Source of the DNA: Lujinxingia litoralis | GTDB lineage: Bacteria; Myxococcota_A; Bradymonadia; Bradymonadales; Bradymonadaceae | Length of the DNA: 64,000 bases | Assembly: GCF_003260125.1 (NCBI RefSeq) | Contig: NZ_QHKO01000010.1 | Coordinates: 1-64,000 of the forward strand | Reading direction: 5' to 3' | Position numbers and translations under genes: made by a program | Shown here: positions 28,401 to 36,466 of the stretch, in pieces | How positions within the stretch are numbered: the first letter of the stretch is position 1 | Layout of the letters: each line of letters begins with the position of its first letter | Notes under the pieces: model-generated | Seen by the model: only the letters and a program-made list of their open reading frames with translations | The model's database searches: none | Told to the model about the DNA's origin: nothing

Positions 28401-29973
28401 CGCTTCGGTGGAGATGTGGGGGCCGATGGGTGTGGCGGTCACCGGCGGACTGCTGGTGGCCACGGTCCTCACGCTGGTCGTGGTGCCGGTGCTCTACTCG
28501 ATGTTCGACAGCCTCTCGGACGTCTCCCGGCGCATCTTCAACCGGGTGGCCGCCGCCGGGCTGATCCTCTCGGTGCTGATGCTGGTGGTGCCGGCCATCG
28601 CCTCGGCCCAGGGCGCCCCGGCGACTCCGGCCGACGAGACCAGCGCCGGCGAGGAGCTCTTCCCCCAGGTGGACGACCCGACCACCATTGAGCGACGCTC
28701 GCTCGATGATGCCGAGCTGGAGAGCGCGGTGGAGATCGCGGTCGGGCGCGCCCTCTCGCTGCAGGAAGCCCGCGAGCTGGTACGCACCAACGCCTTCGAT
28801 GTGCAGCTGGCTCAGAACCAGGTCGACTCAGCCCAGACGGTGATTCGGCAGGCCTACAGCGCGCTCTTCCCCAACTTCTCGGCGAGCGGCAACTACACGG
28901 TGAACCAGGAAGAGGTCGTGCTCGACTTCGGCGATGGGCTCCCGGCCGGCATTGAGGTTCCCCCCTCGGTGGTTCAGCCCAAAACCAACTACAACTGGAA
29001 CCTCGTGGCATCGATGCGGGTGAACTTCCGCTCCTGGCCGCTGATTCGGCAGGCCTACGCCCAGCGCGACCTGGCCCAGGCCCAGGTCGAGATGACCCGC
29101 GAGATGCTCGACCAGGCCGCGGTGCAGACCTACTTCAATCTGGTGATGGTCCGCCGGATGATCGACATCAGCGTGCAGCAGGCCCTCTCGGCCCAGACCA
29201 TTCTGCGCTTCACCGAGGCGCAGGTCTCGGCGGGAACGGCCACCGAGTTTGAGCTCACCCGGGCCCGGCTGCGCGTGGTGCAGACCCAAAAGGAGGTCGA
29301 TCGGGCGCGTCAGCAGTTCATTCAGGTGCGCAAGGCCTTTGCCGAGCTTCTGCAGACCGACGACGACTTTGATGTCGACGTGCCCGAGCGCCCGACCCAG
29401 GTGCAGGGCGAAGACCTGCTGGAGCGCGCCGAAGAAAACCGCGCGGCCTTTGAGGTGAACCGCCTGGCGATGGAGGTCGCCGCTCTCGGCGTGGAGGACA
29501 TCTTCTATCAGTACCTGCCGGCGCTCTCGGCGTCCTTCCGCTACGGCGGCGGGAAGTCGACCGCGCTGATGCCCGGCGATCCGCGCTGGACGCTGACCCT
29601 GGGCGCGGAGTGGACCCTGTGGGATGGCGGGCTGCGCGAGGCACAGCTCAAACAGGCCCGCGCCCAGCAGGTGGCCGCCGAGCTGCGTCAGGAGCAGACC
29701 CGTCACCAGATCGCCTCCGAGATCGACCAGGCGCAGGCCGACGTCGACGCCGCGCACCTCCAGCTGGAGAGCAGCGTCACCGAGATCGAATTGGCCCAAC
29801 GCGGCGTCGACCAGGCCGAGACGGCGTTTCGCTACGGCGTGGCCACCCAGCTCGATGTCATCAACGCCCAGGATCAACTTCGTCTGGCCCAGCTCTCGCG
29901 CATTCAAGACGAGCTGCAGCTGGAGCTGGCCATCTACAACCTGCAGACCCTGGTCGAAGGTCTTCATCAATAA
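25399..29973 (+). CDS. RND permease fused to a TolC-like outer membrane factor
   Basis: A single 1524-residue frame. Residues about 1-1040 are a complete RND permease: TM1 at 13-30, porter domains, TM4 with GMLVDNAIVIVEN (one of the two proton-relay Asp is Asn), and the last TM ending VVVPVLYSMFDSL. Residues 1044-1070 form a second signal-peptide-like segment with Arg-Arg, a hydrophobic core and an ASA cleavage site before Gln. Residues about 1085-1524 are a TolC-type factor: LSLQEARELVRTNAFDVQLA, two helical-coil halves, YLPALSASFRYGG, and a second repeat ending FRYGVATQLDVINAQDQL. The fusion would give a 1:1 pump and channel, or be cut at ASA. The hydrophobic substrate is unknown. Confidence 0.9.
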   Translation: MKLTRFSIDHAVAVYVLIVCIIIGGLLSYRSLPREAAPDIAIPIVMVSTPYFGVSPADIETLVTKPMERQFRNLRDLKEMTSTSAESASLIVLEFDPEVDIDEVLQRIRVEVDKAKPDLPPDAEDTEVVEINSSDWPILVANVAGDMDPVRLKALAEDMQEDLEALPGVLRVSLAGGVEREIHILLNPDRMRQLGVSADDVINAMRSENVNLPGGSIDIGAMKYTVRVAGEFEELESMRHIVIKSPEGNPIYLRDIAEIEDGFEDPTTFSRLTTWQENAAGERVPVTKTNVSLAIVKRSGENIVAIAQDAKKVIDRYDRVAGESVQITIVNDMSKSIAATVRELENNIISGMILVLLVLFFFMGGARNALFVAVSVPMSMLITFLVLSMLGVTLNMVVLFSLLLALGMLVDNAIVIVENIYRHASSGKDRVTAAYEGTKEVGWAVIASTATTVAAFFPMLFWPGIMGEFMGYLPLTVIITLLSSLFVALVINPTLCATLLHVKEGVSFDEDTVPDLWIYRAYRKTLEFALAHRTIVTLIALAVFIGTFVIFGAVSRGVEFFPKTTPEQFSVEVTLPDGTNIEETQRTLAGLQGPIAGAPDLVTAWITDTGTQGGGQAGGGGEAPHYGQITVELKSIEEQPSDPNLFMDELRQIFAQVPGAEIIMRTQSMGPPTGAPVSIEIAGDDLSALARLSQQVLQTVQTIPGVIDLRDNLELTRPEIHVEIDRQRAAVLGLSTHSVAQTVRTAINGTEAGVFREADEEYDILVRLPEERRASISDIQQLTVVNRDGVHIPLVEVANVVVRGGSGSIRRKDQERVVTISGDVADGYLPAVVLAEAQQRLGDMQLPAGYEIRYTGESQDQQEAAEFLGRALLAAVFLILLILVTQFNSIAQPFIIMFTVFLSLIGVLWSLIVTQAPFGIIMTGIGIISLAGVVVNNAIVLIDYINQLRARGWDRREALIQAGLVRFRPVMLTAITTILGLLPIVLGVSIDFIDQSVTFGGASVEMWGPMGVAVTGGLLVATVLTLVVVPVLYSMFDSLSDVSRRIFNRVAAAGLILSVLMLVVPAIASAQGAPATPADETSAGEELFPQVDDPTTIERRSLDDAELESAVEIAVGRALSLQEARELVRTNAFDVQLAQNQVDSAQTVIRQAYSALFPNFSASGNYTVNQEEVVLDFGDGLPAGIEVPPSVVQPKTNYNWNLVASMRVNFRSWPLIRQAYAQRDLAQAQVEMTREMLDQAAVQTYFNLVMVRRMIDISVQQALSAQTILRFTEAQVSAGTATEFELTRARLRVVQTQKEVDRARQQFIQVRKAFAELLQTDDDFDVDVPERPTQVQGEDLLERAEENRAAFEVNRLAMEVAALGVEDIFYQYLPALSASFRYGGGKSTALMPGDPRWTLTLGAEWTLWDGGLREAQLKQARAQQVAAELRQEQTRHQIASEIDQAQADVDAAHLQLESSVTEIELAQRGVDQAETAFRYGVATQLDVINAQDQLRLAQLSRIQDELQLELAIYNLQTLVEGLHQ

Positions 29974-29996
29974 GCAGGAGGAAGACCTCGTTGCTC

Positions 29997-30035
29997 GCCC
30001 GGCCTGAACGAGCGCTGCGCTCGTTCAGGCCGGGC
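29997..30035. terminator. 19-bp perfect GC-rich hairpin after the efflux operon
   Basis: Left arm GCCCGGCCTGAACGAGCGC (29997-30015) and its exact complement at 30017-30035 flank a single T. It is followed by C-rich DNA with no T run. It begins 24 bp after the permease-TolC stop and resembles the hairpin at 21892. Confidence 0.65.
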
Positions 30036-30555
30036 GCCCCCCCCAACCCATTCTCCAGAGGAGTAAGCGCGCATTTTGACCCTTGTCACACATTTGGCTA
30101 CACTGTGGGAGGCCCCTGCCGCATCCCCGAGGCAGGCATCCAGGCGACGCTACGACATGCCATCGTCCCCCGGGTTCATTCTCCCGCACGCATGATCTCA
30201 CAGACGAATCTTAGCAAGGCGTTACTTGAACCCGAATGCTACGGATCGGACAACCAGACACTGATGAAGCCAGGGTTGAGGAAGAGTCGTTATCTCCTCG
30301 CCACAAAAACTCCTCGCCAGAACGCGGCGCTTCGCTGCCCCGGCGAGGCCAGCCCCCCTGTCAAGCCCCCGAAGCCATTCGGAGGCCTTCTCGCCAAATT
30401 GTTGTAGAAGTAAACTCCCACCACCCTCGCCAGACTTTGTGCGATCTGGGGTCTTACCACTACTCATCCGCTCCAAGGCGATTTCTTCCTCAACTGTGGC
30501 TTCATCAGTCTCACTCACCGCTCCCCCGTAGCTACCACCCATGATGGAGGATGTT
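30036..30555. other. Gene-poor intergenic stretch
   Basis: No convincing coding region is seen across about 520 bp. It holds a promoter-like pair at 30076-30104 and a hairpin CTGCC/GGCAG shortly after it (near 30116-30134). Open frames on both strands lack ribosome sites and recognisable sequence. Confidence 0.4.
30076..30104 (+). promoter_or_regulatory. Promoter-like element
   Basis: TTGACC, a 17-bp spacer, then TACACT. It lies about 450 bp upstream of the Cys-rich lipoprotein gene, so it implies either a long leader or an unannotated small RNA. Confidence 0.35.
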
Positions 30556-30921
30556 ATGCGTACCACTGGATGGCTCAATCTGTTCGTTGTGCTCGCTGTG
30601 GCTCTCTCGCAATTTGCCTGCGGGGAGCCCACCCGTGAAGATTATCGCGACGAAGCCGCCGAGACCTTCTGTGACCGCTCCGACGATTGCGGAAACGTGG
30701 GCGAGGGTCGCACCTACTCGAGCTACTCGGACTGCCTGGTGGAGAAGAAGGCCGACTTCAACGATGTCTGGCCTGCCGATCAGTGTAGTGGCGACAGAAT
30801 CATCGAGTCTCAGTTCGACCGCTGCCTGGATCGCATCAAAGTCTCGGCCTGTGACGGCAGCTGGCTCGACCAGCTCTCCACGCTCAACGAGTGCCGAGCC
30901 GGCAATGTCTGCGCCAACTAA
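30556..30921 (+). CDS. Small cysteine-rich lipoprotein
   Basis: A 121-residue lipoprotein with a short N-terminus, a hydrophobic stretch and the lipobox QFAC before Gly. The mature part carries about seven more cysteines (CDRSDDCGN, DCLVEKK, QCSGD, RCLDR, ACDGSW, ECRAGNVC), suggesting a disulfide-rich periplasmic or surface domain. The ATG at 30556 is preceded by GGAGG at six bases, which settles it over the upstream in-frame ATG. Small Cys-rich lipoproteins of this type are frequent in myxobacteria-like genomes, generally without known function. A strong bidirectional terminator follows. Confidence 0.78.
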   Translation: MRTTGWLNLFVVLAVALSQFACGEPTREDYRDEAAETFCDRSDDCGNVGEGRTYSSYSDCLVEKKADFNDVWPADQCSGDRIIESQFDRCLDRIKVSACDGSWLDQLSTLNECRAGNVCAN

Positions 30922-30944
30922 GTCGCACTGAATGCCGCTTAATT

Positions 30945-30978
30945 AAAAAAGCCCGCTCGATACCGAGCGGGCTTTTTT
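30945..30978. terminator. Bidirectional intrinsic terminator
   Basis: AAAAAAGCCCGCTCG and CGAGCGGGCTTTTTT form a perfect stem with a 4-nt loop and T runs in both directions. It serves the convergent Cys-rich lipoprotein and serine hydrolase genes. Confidence 0.95.
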
Positions 30979-31010
30979 ATGCACAGAAACCTGACCGAAC
31001 ACCGACCGGC

Positions 31011-32297
31011 TCAGCCCTCGACCAGCGCCGGCGCATCATAAAGCGCCCTACAGAGCGCCAGCGCGCGCGGCGAACGAACGCGCCAGTCCATGAGGTTCAT
31101 CGCGTAGCCAATCGTGAGTTCTTCGACCGGATCGGCCCAGCCCAGCGCGCCGCCCATCCCGGGGTGTCCGAAGGATTCGGGATTTGGCGAGAAGAGGTGG
31201 CGCTCTTCTTTGCAGAAGCCGTGGGACCAGCCGATGGGCTTTTGCAGCACAAGATCATTTTCGGACCACCCCAGGCGGCGGTACGCCGGCCGCAGGGTGT
31301 GGGCTTTAAGGTAGCGCGTGTCCTCAAACTTGCCCTTCTGCGCAAAAGGCAGATACGCCCGGGCCACCCCGTGGGCGCTCCCGGTGGCTGAGGCCCAGCC
31401 GAGCACCGCGCGACGCGCCGGCACCTGGTTGTACACGGTCACATCATCGCCGGGGATCTGGGGGTTGAGAAAGGCACGACGCATCACCGAGCCGGGGCGA
31501 ATAAACTGCTGGAGCACCCGGGCCTCGGTGGAAGCCCGCTGGGTGATGGCGTTGGTGAGCATCTTGACGACCCGGGCCGGTTTTGCCGGGGGATAAAGCG
31601 TCGCGATGCCGTCGTCGAAGGCCTCGGGCGTGCCCAGGTACACGTCGGAGCCCAGGGGCTCCAGGAGCTCCCGGCGCAAAAACTCGCCAAGGTCCTCTCC
31701 CGGGCAGATGCGCTCGAAGAGTTCCCGGGCGTACATCCCAAAGGTGATGGCGTGATAGCCCTGCTCCTTGCCCACCTCCCAGGCCGGTTTTTGCGACTCC
31801 AGCGCTCCGAGCAGGATCTCGGCGCGAGAAGGGTCGGTGACGTCTTCCATCGTCAGCGCGGTGTCCAGACCGGCCAGCCCTCCGCGGTGCCCCAGCAACG
31901 TGGCCACGGTCATGCCCTCTTTTCCGTCGCGGCCAAACCCCGGCCAGTACGACTCCACCGGAGCGTCCCACTTCAGTTGCCCGCGACTCACCAGGAGGTG
32001 GAGCGCCATGGCCACAAAGCCCTTGGTCACCGAAAAGAGCACCACCCGGGTATCACGCTCCCAGGGCCGCTGCGTCTCAACATCGGCCAACCCGCCCCAC
32101 AGGTCCACCACACACTCGCCCTTTCGATAGACCGTAAATCCGGCACCGATCTCCTCGCCGCGCTCCAGCTGCCGGGCGAAGGTGCGGGCCACCGGTTCAA
32201 AGCCGTCGGCGTAACTACCCCGCGCCGGATAAGGCGCCAGGTTGGGCATTGTCGGAGACGTTGTAGAGGGCGTCGACTTCGTAGCACTTTGAGTCAT
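31011..32297 (-). CDS. Beta-lactamase-family serine hydrolase (EstB-like)
   Basis: A 428-residue member of the class C beta-lactamase / esterase EstB fold. The catalytic SxxK is SVTK in VLFSVTKGF (about residues 87-95). The second-motif Tyr is in GYHAITFGMYA, and the third is the HPGMGG segment near residue 375, in place of the KTG of true beta-lactamases, as in EstB and related esterases or peptidases. No signal peptide is seen, so the product is probably cytosolic. An esterase is more likely than an antibiotic-degrading enzyme. The start follows AAGGTG. Confidence 0.87.
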   Translation of the reverse strand: MTQSATKSTPSTTSPTMPNLAPYPARGSYADGFEPVARTFARQLERGEEIGAGFTVYRKGECVVDLWGGLADVETQRPWERDTRVVLFSVTKGFVAMALHLLVSRGQLKWDAPVESYWPGFGRDGKEGMTVATLLGHRGGLAGLDTALTMEDVTDPSRAEILLGALESQKPAWEVGKEQGYHAITFGMYARELFERICPGEDLGEFLRRELLEPLGSDVYLGTPEAFDDGIATLYPPAKPARVVKMLTNAITQRASTEARVLQQFIRPGSVMRRAFLNPQIPGDDVTVYNQVPARRAVLGWASATGSAHGVARAYLPFAQKGKFEDTRYLKAHTLRPAYRRLGWSENDLVLQKPIGWSHGFCKEERHLFSPNPESFGHPGMGGALGWADPVEELTIGYAMNLMDWRVRSPRALALCRALYDAPALVEG

Positions 32298-32423
32298 CGC
32301 AACACCTTGAGGCAGAATGTCTAAAACTTAAGCGAACATCGAACCAGCGTGGCTCTCATCGACCGAAGACTAGCCGCCGGAGCCTGCCGAGAAAAGGCAA
32401 AGGACCATCACACGCCGAACGCA

Positions 32424-32705
32424 TCCGGGGGTTGAACATCTCCCACGATTTGCGCGCTCTTGACGTTCGTCCGAGGGTTGAACATCTCCCACGATTTGCG
32501 CGCATAAACAGGGGGTTGACGTTCGTCCGGGGGTTGAACATCTCCCACGATTTGCGCGCATAAACAGGGGGTTGACGTTCGTCCGGGGGTTGAACATCTC
32601 CCACGATTTGCGCGCATAAACAGGGGGTTGACGTTCGTCCGAGGGTCGAACATCTCCCACGATTTGCGCGCTCTTGACGTTCGTCCGAGGGTCGAACATC
32701 TCCCC
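32424..32705. repeat. Dispersed repeat array F with 56-bp tandem period
   Basis: Six copies of CCG[A/G]GGGTYGAACATCTCCC (Y is T or C). TTGACGTTCGTCC recurs at 32460, 32516, 32572, 32628 and 32674, giving exact 56-bp steps and one shortened 46-bp step that lacks most of the CATAAACAGGGGG linker. The copies are almost identical, suggesting recent expansion. The array fills the gap upstream of the serine hydrolase gene, beyond the DUF362 stop. Confidence 0.9.
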
Positions 32706-32733
32706 TACGGCAAGACCGCCTCGGGCAGAAAAA

Positions 32734-34257
32734 TTACGAGGCGCTCTCCCCCTCTACCGGCGGAAGATTCTGCACCGGTCGCGCCTCCCCGCGCAGCGCG
32801 TGCCCGCTACGTTGGTAGGGCGTCCCCAGGATACGGCTCAGCGCGGTGCGCGTGCGCGTCGACAGATAGCAGCTCACAAAGTCCACCGAGGTGCGCGGGT
32901 CGAGGTAGGGGTTCTGGGTTCTTCCCAGCTTCACCAGCATCAAGACCTGCTCGGCCACGCTGACCGGACAGCCGGCGATGCGCATCACATCGCTCTTGCG
33001 CGCGCCCAGAAACTTCGACTCCACCTTGAGCATTTTTTTAAATATATCGTCGACTTTAAAGCTCTCCGGATTGAGCTCGGAACGATCCCGATACAGGCTC
33101 TCGATCTGGACCTGCTGCCCGCCAATCTCCCCCTGGTAGGTTGCACAGTCCCCCATAAACACGACCTTCTCACCGGGTTTGGCGTCGATTTCCCCCTCGT
33201 AAGCCCCGAAGACAATGTGCATCGGCGGCATCTTCGCGTCGGTGGCCTTGTCATAAACGCGAAGAATCTCAATGGCCTCTTCCAACGCTCCGGGGCAACC
33301 TCCCCAGCAATAGTCTTCGGTTTTACCGGGCGGCCGCCCGGCGTAGGCGCGAATGTTGGTGCCTTTAAAGTAGTCTTCGACCCGTACCAGCCCCACCTCG
33401 AAGTCCGCCGCCCGCTCCTTTGCCTCCTCCAGCGAGACATCGCCCAGGATGCGAATCTGGGAGAGATCCACCGGCCCGAACCCCCGCTCGTGAGCCAGAC
33501 GAATATGATCGACGCTCATCGGATCGATGCCGATGATGTGGCAGCAGACCGCGTCAAAGGCCACCTGGTTATTGCCCATCACCATCATGTTCAGCCGGTA
33601 AGGAAGCGGCGTGAGCATGCGTCCCTCCCCGGCAATGATGGCGTCGGTCGCGATAAACTGCGGCTGAGTGATGTACTGCAGATCGGCGACCTTGGCGTTG
33701 AGCGCGTAGTCGTGATCGATAAGGCGGTGGCGGTCATCCTGCAGGCCGATGTAGTTCTTCATGCTGAAGGTGACCGTCGTCCAGGGGTGCGCCTTGAACT
33801 TGGGGCAGTTCACAAAGAAGTCGGCCCGGGCCACCGGCTCCGGCGTGTAAAATGAATCGCGCAGCCTCCCCTGATGAAAGAGCGGAATCTCCACCTGAGT
33901 GGACTCCTCAAAGTGGTAGAGCTTGACGTCCCCCACCCGCCGGGCCATCTCGTAGTAGCCGGCGTTTTTAAAGGTGTAGCGCGTGGGCACGGTGATGCCG
34001 CTGCGCTCGCCAACGGCCAACTCCTCGATCTGAGTGCCGCGTTTTTTAAGCGCGCGCAGGATGCCCTCCACAAACTCCGCCCGGGTGTAGGCGTGCGGAA
34101 ACATCTCCCCGGAGGCCACCACATTGGGTTTGACCAGGGTGCGCCCGTGCGGCTGCAACCCCATCGTATCGAGCCCCTCCACGGCCAGACGCTCAATGCG
34201 CTCCGGGTCGTATTCGGCACAATGCCTTAAGATGACGGTCGGTTGGTGGGTCGCCAT
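32734..34257 (-). CDS. DUF362 domain-containing protein
   Basis: About 507 residues from the ATG at 34257 (GGAGATCG upstream; the frame remains open for 53 more codons). TLVKPNVVASGEMFPHAYTR (about residues 40-59) and NCPKFKAHPWTTVTFSMKNYIG match the DUF362 core (LVKPN, K-H----T---KN--G). YCWGGCPGALEEAI and MGDCATYQGEIGG add cysteines that could bind metal or an Fe-S centre. DUF362 proteins are linked to iron-sulfur or quinone biology, but this gene's role is not known. It is transcribed away from the PUFA synthase operon, with repeats between. Confidence 0.82.
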   Translation of the reverse strand: MATHQPTVILRHCAEYDPERIERLAVEGLDTMGLQPHGRTLVKPNVVASGEMFPHAYTRAEFVEGILRALKKRGTQIEELAVGERSGITVPTRYTFKNAGYYEMARRVGDVKLYHFEESTQVEIPLFHQGRLRDSFYTPEPVARADFFVNCPKFKAHPWTTVTFSMKNYIGLQDDRHRLIDHDYALNAKVADLQYITQPQFIATDAIIAGEGRMLTPLPYRLNMMVMGNNQVAFDAVCCHIIGIDPMSVDHIRLAHERGFGPVDLSQIRILGDVSLEEAKERAADFEVGLVRVEDYFKGTNIRAYAGRPPGKTEDYCWGGCPGALEEAIEILRVYDKATDAKMPPMHIVFGAYEGEIDAKPGEKVVFMGDCATYQGEIGGQQVQIESLYRDRSELNPESFKVDDIFKKMLKVESKFLGARKSDVMRIAGCPVSVAEQVLMLVKLGRTQNPYLDPRTSVDFVSCYLSTRTRTALSRILGTPYQRSGHALRGEARPVQNLPPVEGESAS

Positions 34258-34469
34258 AATCGATCTCCAGCGCGCAGGAGGAAGCGCGAACGTTGACGTT
34301 TGCAGTCGGGATGTCGAGTCATGGACGTCGACACCAGCGAGAGTGTAAACGGTTGACTCGTTGGGTCCAATCCCGACACACCCCGGGCCGGGCCTACCCG
34401 AAAGGATAGCGAACACAAGGGTAACAAAAGCCGCCCGAACAACGAGATAGACCGCATAAACACTCGCTG

Positions 34470-34606
34470 ATGTTCAACCCCCGGTCGAGCATAAACACTC
34501 GCTGATGTTCAACCCCCGGTCGAGCAAAAAGACCGCTGATGTTCAACCCCCGGTCGTACAGAACCTCCGCTTAAACACCCACTCGTGTTCAACCCCCGGT
34601 CGTACA
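34470..34606 (+). repeat. Dispersed palindromic repeat array G (4 copies)
   Basis: Four direct copies of TGTTCAACCCCCGGTCG followed by AGCAT, AGCAA or TACA. The first two are joined by the CATAAACACTCGCTGA linker, while the last linker reads CTTAAACACCCACTCG. The array lies in the region that must contain the PUFA operon promoter. The last copy also supplies an ATG (34585) that is in frame with pfaD. Confidence 0.88.
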
Positions 34607-34688
34607 CAAGGACCGGCCGCCCCCCTCTGTACCTTCCCCAACTCCCGTTGTATGCTCCGCCCGATTGGGCCGTTTGCCACCCTTGTTT

Positions 34689-34712
34689 CGTGCGCTCGCC
34701 ATGCGGCGCACG
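34689..34712 (+). promoter_or_regulatory. Inverted repeat upstream of pfaD
   Basis: CGTGCGC and GCGCACG arms with a 10-nt spacer end 31 nt before the pfaD ATG. Candidate operator or leader hairpin; nothing else supports it. Confidence 0.3.
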
Positions 34713-34743
34713 CCTGGATAATGTCGTTTGTAGGACCTCTTCT

Positions 34744-36360
34744 ATGGTGATGGATATCACCTCCAGCCGCGCCCCGGCGCCGGCCACCCCGATGCCCACG
34801 CCGGCGTTTAGCCCGGCCGACCTCCGCCATGCCGCCCACCGGGTGCGCGAGACCGCCATCGTCGTGCAGGAGCCCGGGCAGGGCCGGGTCGGCGTGGCCT
34901 TCGACCCGCGCTCCGCCCCGACCCAGGCCGGCTACGTGCACCTGGCCACCCTGCCACCGATGTACCCGGAGTGGCTCGGCGACCGGGCCTTCAGCGAGGC
35001 CCACGGACTGCGTTTTCCATACGTAGGTGGGGCGATGGCCAATGGCATCACCAGCCCCGAGATGGTCATCCGACTGGCCCGAGCCGGCATGCTCGGCTTT
35101 CTGGGCACCGCCGGCCTCTCGCTGGCGCGCATGACCGACTACCTCACCCGCACCCGCCAGGCGCTGGAGCCCCAGGGGCTTTCCTTCGGCGCCAACCTGA
35201 TTCATTCCCCCCAGGAGCCCGGCCTGGAGATGGCCACCGTGGAGCTTTTTCTGGAGCACGGGGTGCGCCGCGTCTCGGCCTCGGCGTTTATGCAGCTGAC
35301 ACCGGCGGTGGTGCGCTACGCGGTCCACGGGTTGCACCGCGATGCTCACGGTCGGGTGCGGCGCTCAAACTTCCTCTTCGCAAAGATCTCGCGCCCCGAG
35401 GTGGCCGAACCTTTTTTGAGGCCCGCTCCCCAGAAGATGCTCCACGAGCTTCTCCAGCAGCGGCTTATCAGCGCCGAAGAGGCCCAACTCGCCGCCGAAG
35501 TTCCCCTGGCCAGCGACCTCATCGTGGAATCGGACTCCGGCGGTCACACCGACCAACGCCCCCTGGGTCCGCTCTTCTCCAGCATCGCCCGGCTGCGCGA
35601 CCGCACCCAGCAGGAGCACGCCTTTGATGCCCCGGTGCGTCTGGGCGCGGCCGGCGGCCTGGGCACCCCGCAGGCCGTCGCCGCGGCCTTCGGGCTGGGC
35701 GCGGCCTTTGTGCTCACCGGCTCCATCAATCAAGCCAGCGTCGAGGCCGCCCAGTCCCCGGCGGTCAAAGAGATGCTGGCCACCGCCGGCCTGGCCGACG
35801 TCACCATGTGTCCGGCCGGCGATATGTTTGAGATGGGCGTCGAGGTCCAGGTCTTAAAGCGCGGCAACTTCTTTGCCGCCCGCGCCCGACGTCTCTACCA
35901 GATCTACGCCTCCTACCCCTCGATCGAGGCCATCCCCGAGCAGGAGCGCCAGGCGCTGGAGCGCGAAATCTTCCAGCATCCCCTGGCAGAGATCTGGCAG
36001 AAGACGCGCGCCTACTTTGAGACCCGCGACCCCGACGAAATCGCCCGCGCCGAGCGCGATCCACGCCATCGTCTGGCGCTGGTCTGCCGCTGGTACCTGG
36101 GGCTCTCCAGCCGCTGGGCCATTGCGGGAGTGCCACAGCGCCGCCTGGACTTCCAGATCTGGATGGGTCCGGCCCAGGGTGCCTTCAACGACTGGGCGCG
36201 CGGCAGTTTCCTGGAGCCGGTGGGCGCCCGGCATGTCGATCAGATGGCGCTCAACCTTCTGGAAGGAGCCGCCCGCATCACCCGCGCCGGCCAGCTGCGC
36301 GCCTTCGGCGCGGCGATCCCTCCCGACGCCTTTGACCACCGCCCCCTCCCTCTGGCCTGA
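34744..36360 (+). CDS. pfaD: PUFA synthase enoyl reductase PfaD (Pfa1)
   Basis: A 538-residue enzyme of the nitronate-monooxygenase-like enoyl reductase type that reduces double bonds during PUFA assembly. The TIM-barrel flavin fold is recognisable from RFPYVGGAMANGITSPEMV, GFLGTAGLSLARM, LIVESDSGGHTD, RLGAAGGLGTPQAVAAAF and ADVTMCPAGDMFEMGV, ending with RRLDFQIWMGPAQGAFNDW as in PfaD proteins. Its length matches the family. The ATG at 34744 has AGGA eight bases upstream. As first gene of the cluster it matches myxobacterial pfa1, where the ER gene leads, rather than marine clusters where pfaD is usually last. Confidence 0.93.
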   Translation: MVMDITSSRAPAPATPMPTPAFSPADLRHAAHRVRETAIVVQEPGQGRVGVAFDPRSAPTQAGYVHLATLPPMYPEWLGDRAFSEAHGLRFPYVGGAMANGITSPEMVIRLARAGMLGFLGTAGLSLARMTDYLTRTRQALEPQGLSFGANLIHSPQEPGLEMATVELFLEHGVRRVSASAFMQLTPAVVRYAVHGLHRDAHGRVRRSNFLFAKISRPEVAEPFLRPAPQKMLHELLQQRLISAEEAQLAAEVPLASDLIVESDSGGHTDQRPLGPLFSSIARLRDRTQQEHAFDAPVRLGAAGGLGTPQAVAAAFGLGAAFVLTGSINQASVEAAQSPAVKEMLATAGLADVTMCPAGDMFEMGVEVQVLKRGNFFAARARRLYQIYASYPSIEAIPEQERQALEREIFQHPLAEIWQKTRAYFETRDPDEIARAERDPRHRLALVCRWYLGLSSRWAIAGVPQRRLDFQIWMGPAQGAFNDWARGSFLEPVGARHVDQMALNLLEGAARITRAGQLRAFGAAIPPDAFDHRPLPLA

Positions 36361-36466
36361 GCCAGGCGCCCGGCGCCCCAGATCCCGCGGCGCCCGGCTT
36401 ACCCCCCCAGTGTTTGATGTCGCGACTTGCTGACCCCCGGTCAGCTCAAACTTCGCAGTAGGTCTT

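Noticed and set aside
30222..30632. Possible 136-aa minus-strand gene in the gap before the Cys-rich lipoprotein
   Set aside because: It overlaps the start of the well-supported lipoprotein gene, has no ribosome site and no recognisable sequence.
31011..32297. Antibiotic-resistance beta-lactamase
   Set aside because: It lacks a signal peptide and the KTG motif; HPGMGG and the overall pattern fit EstB-like esterases.
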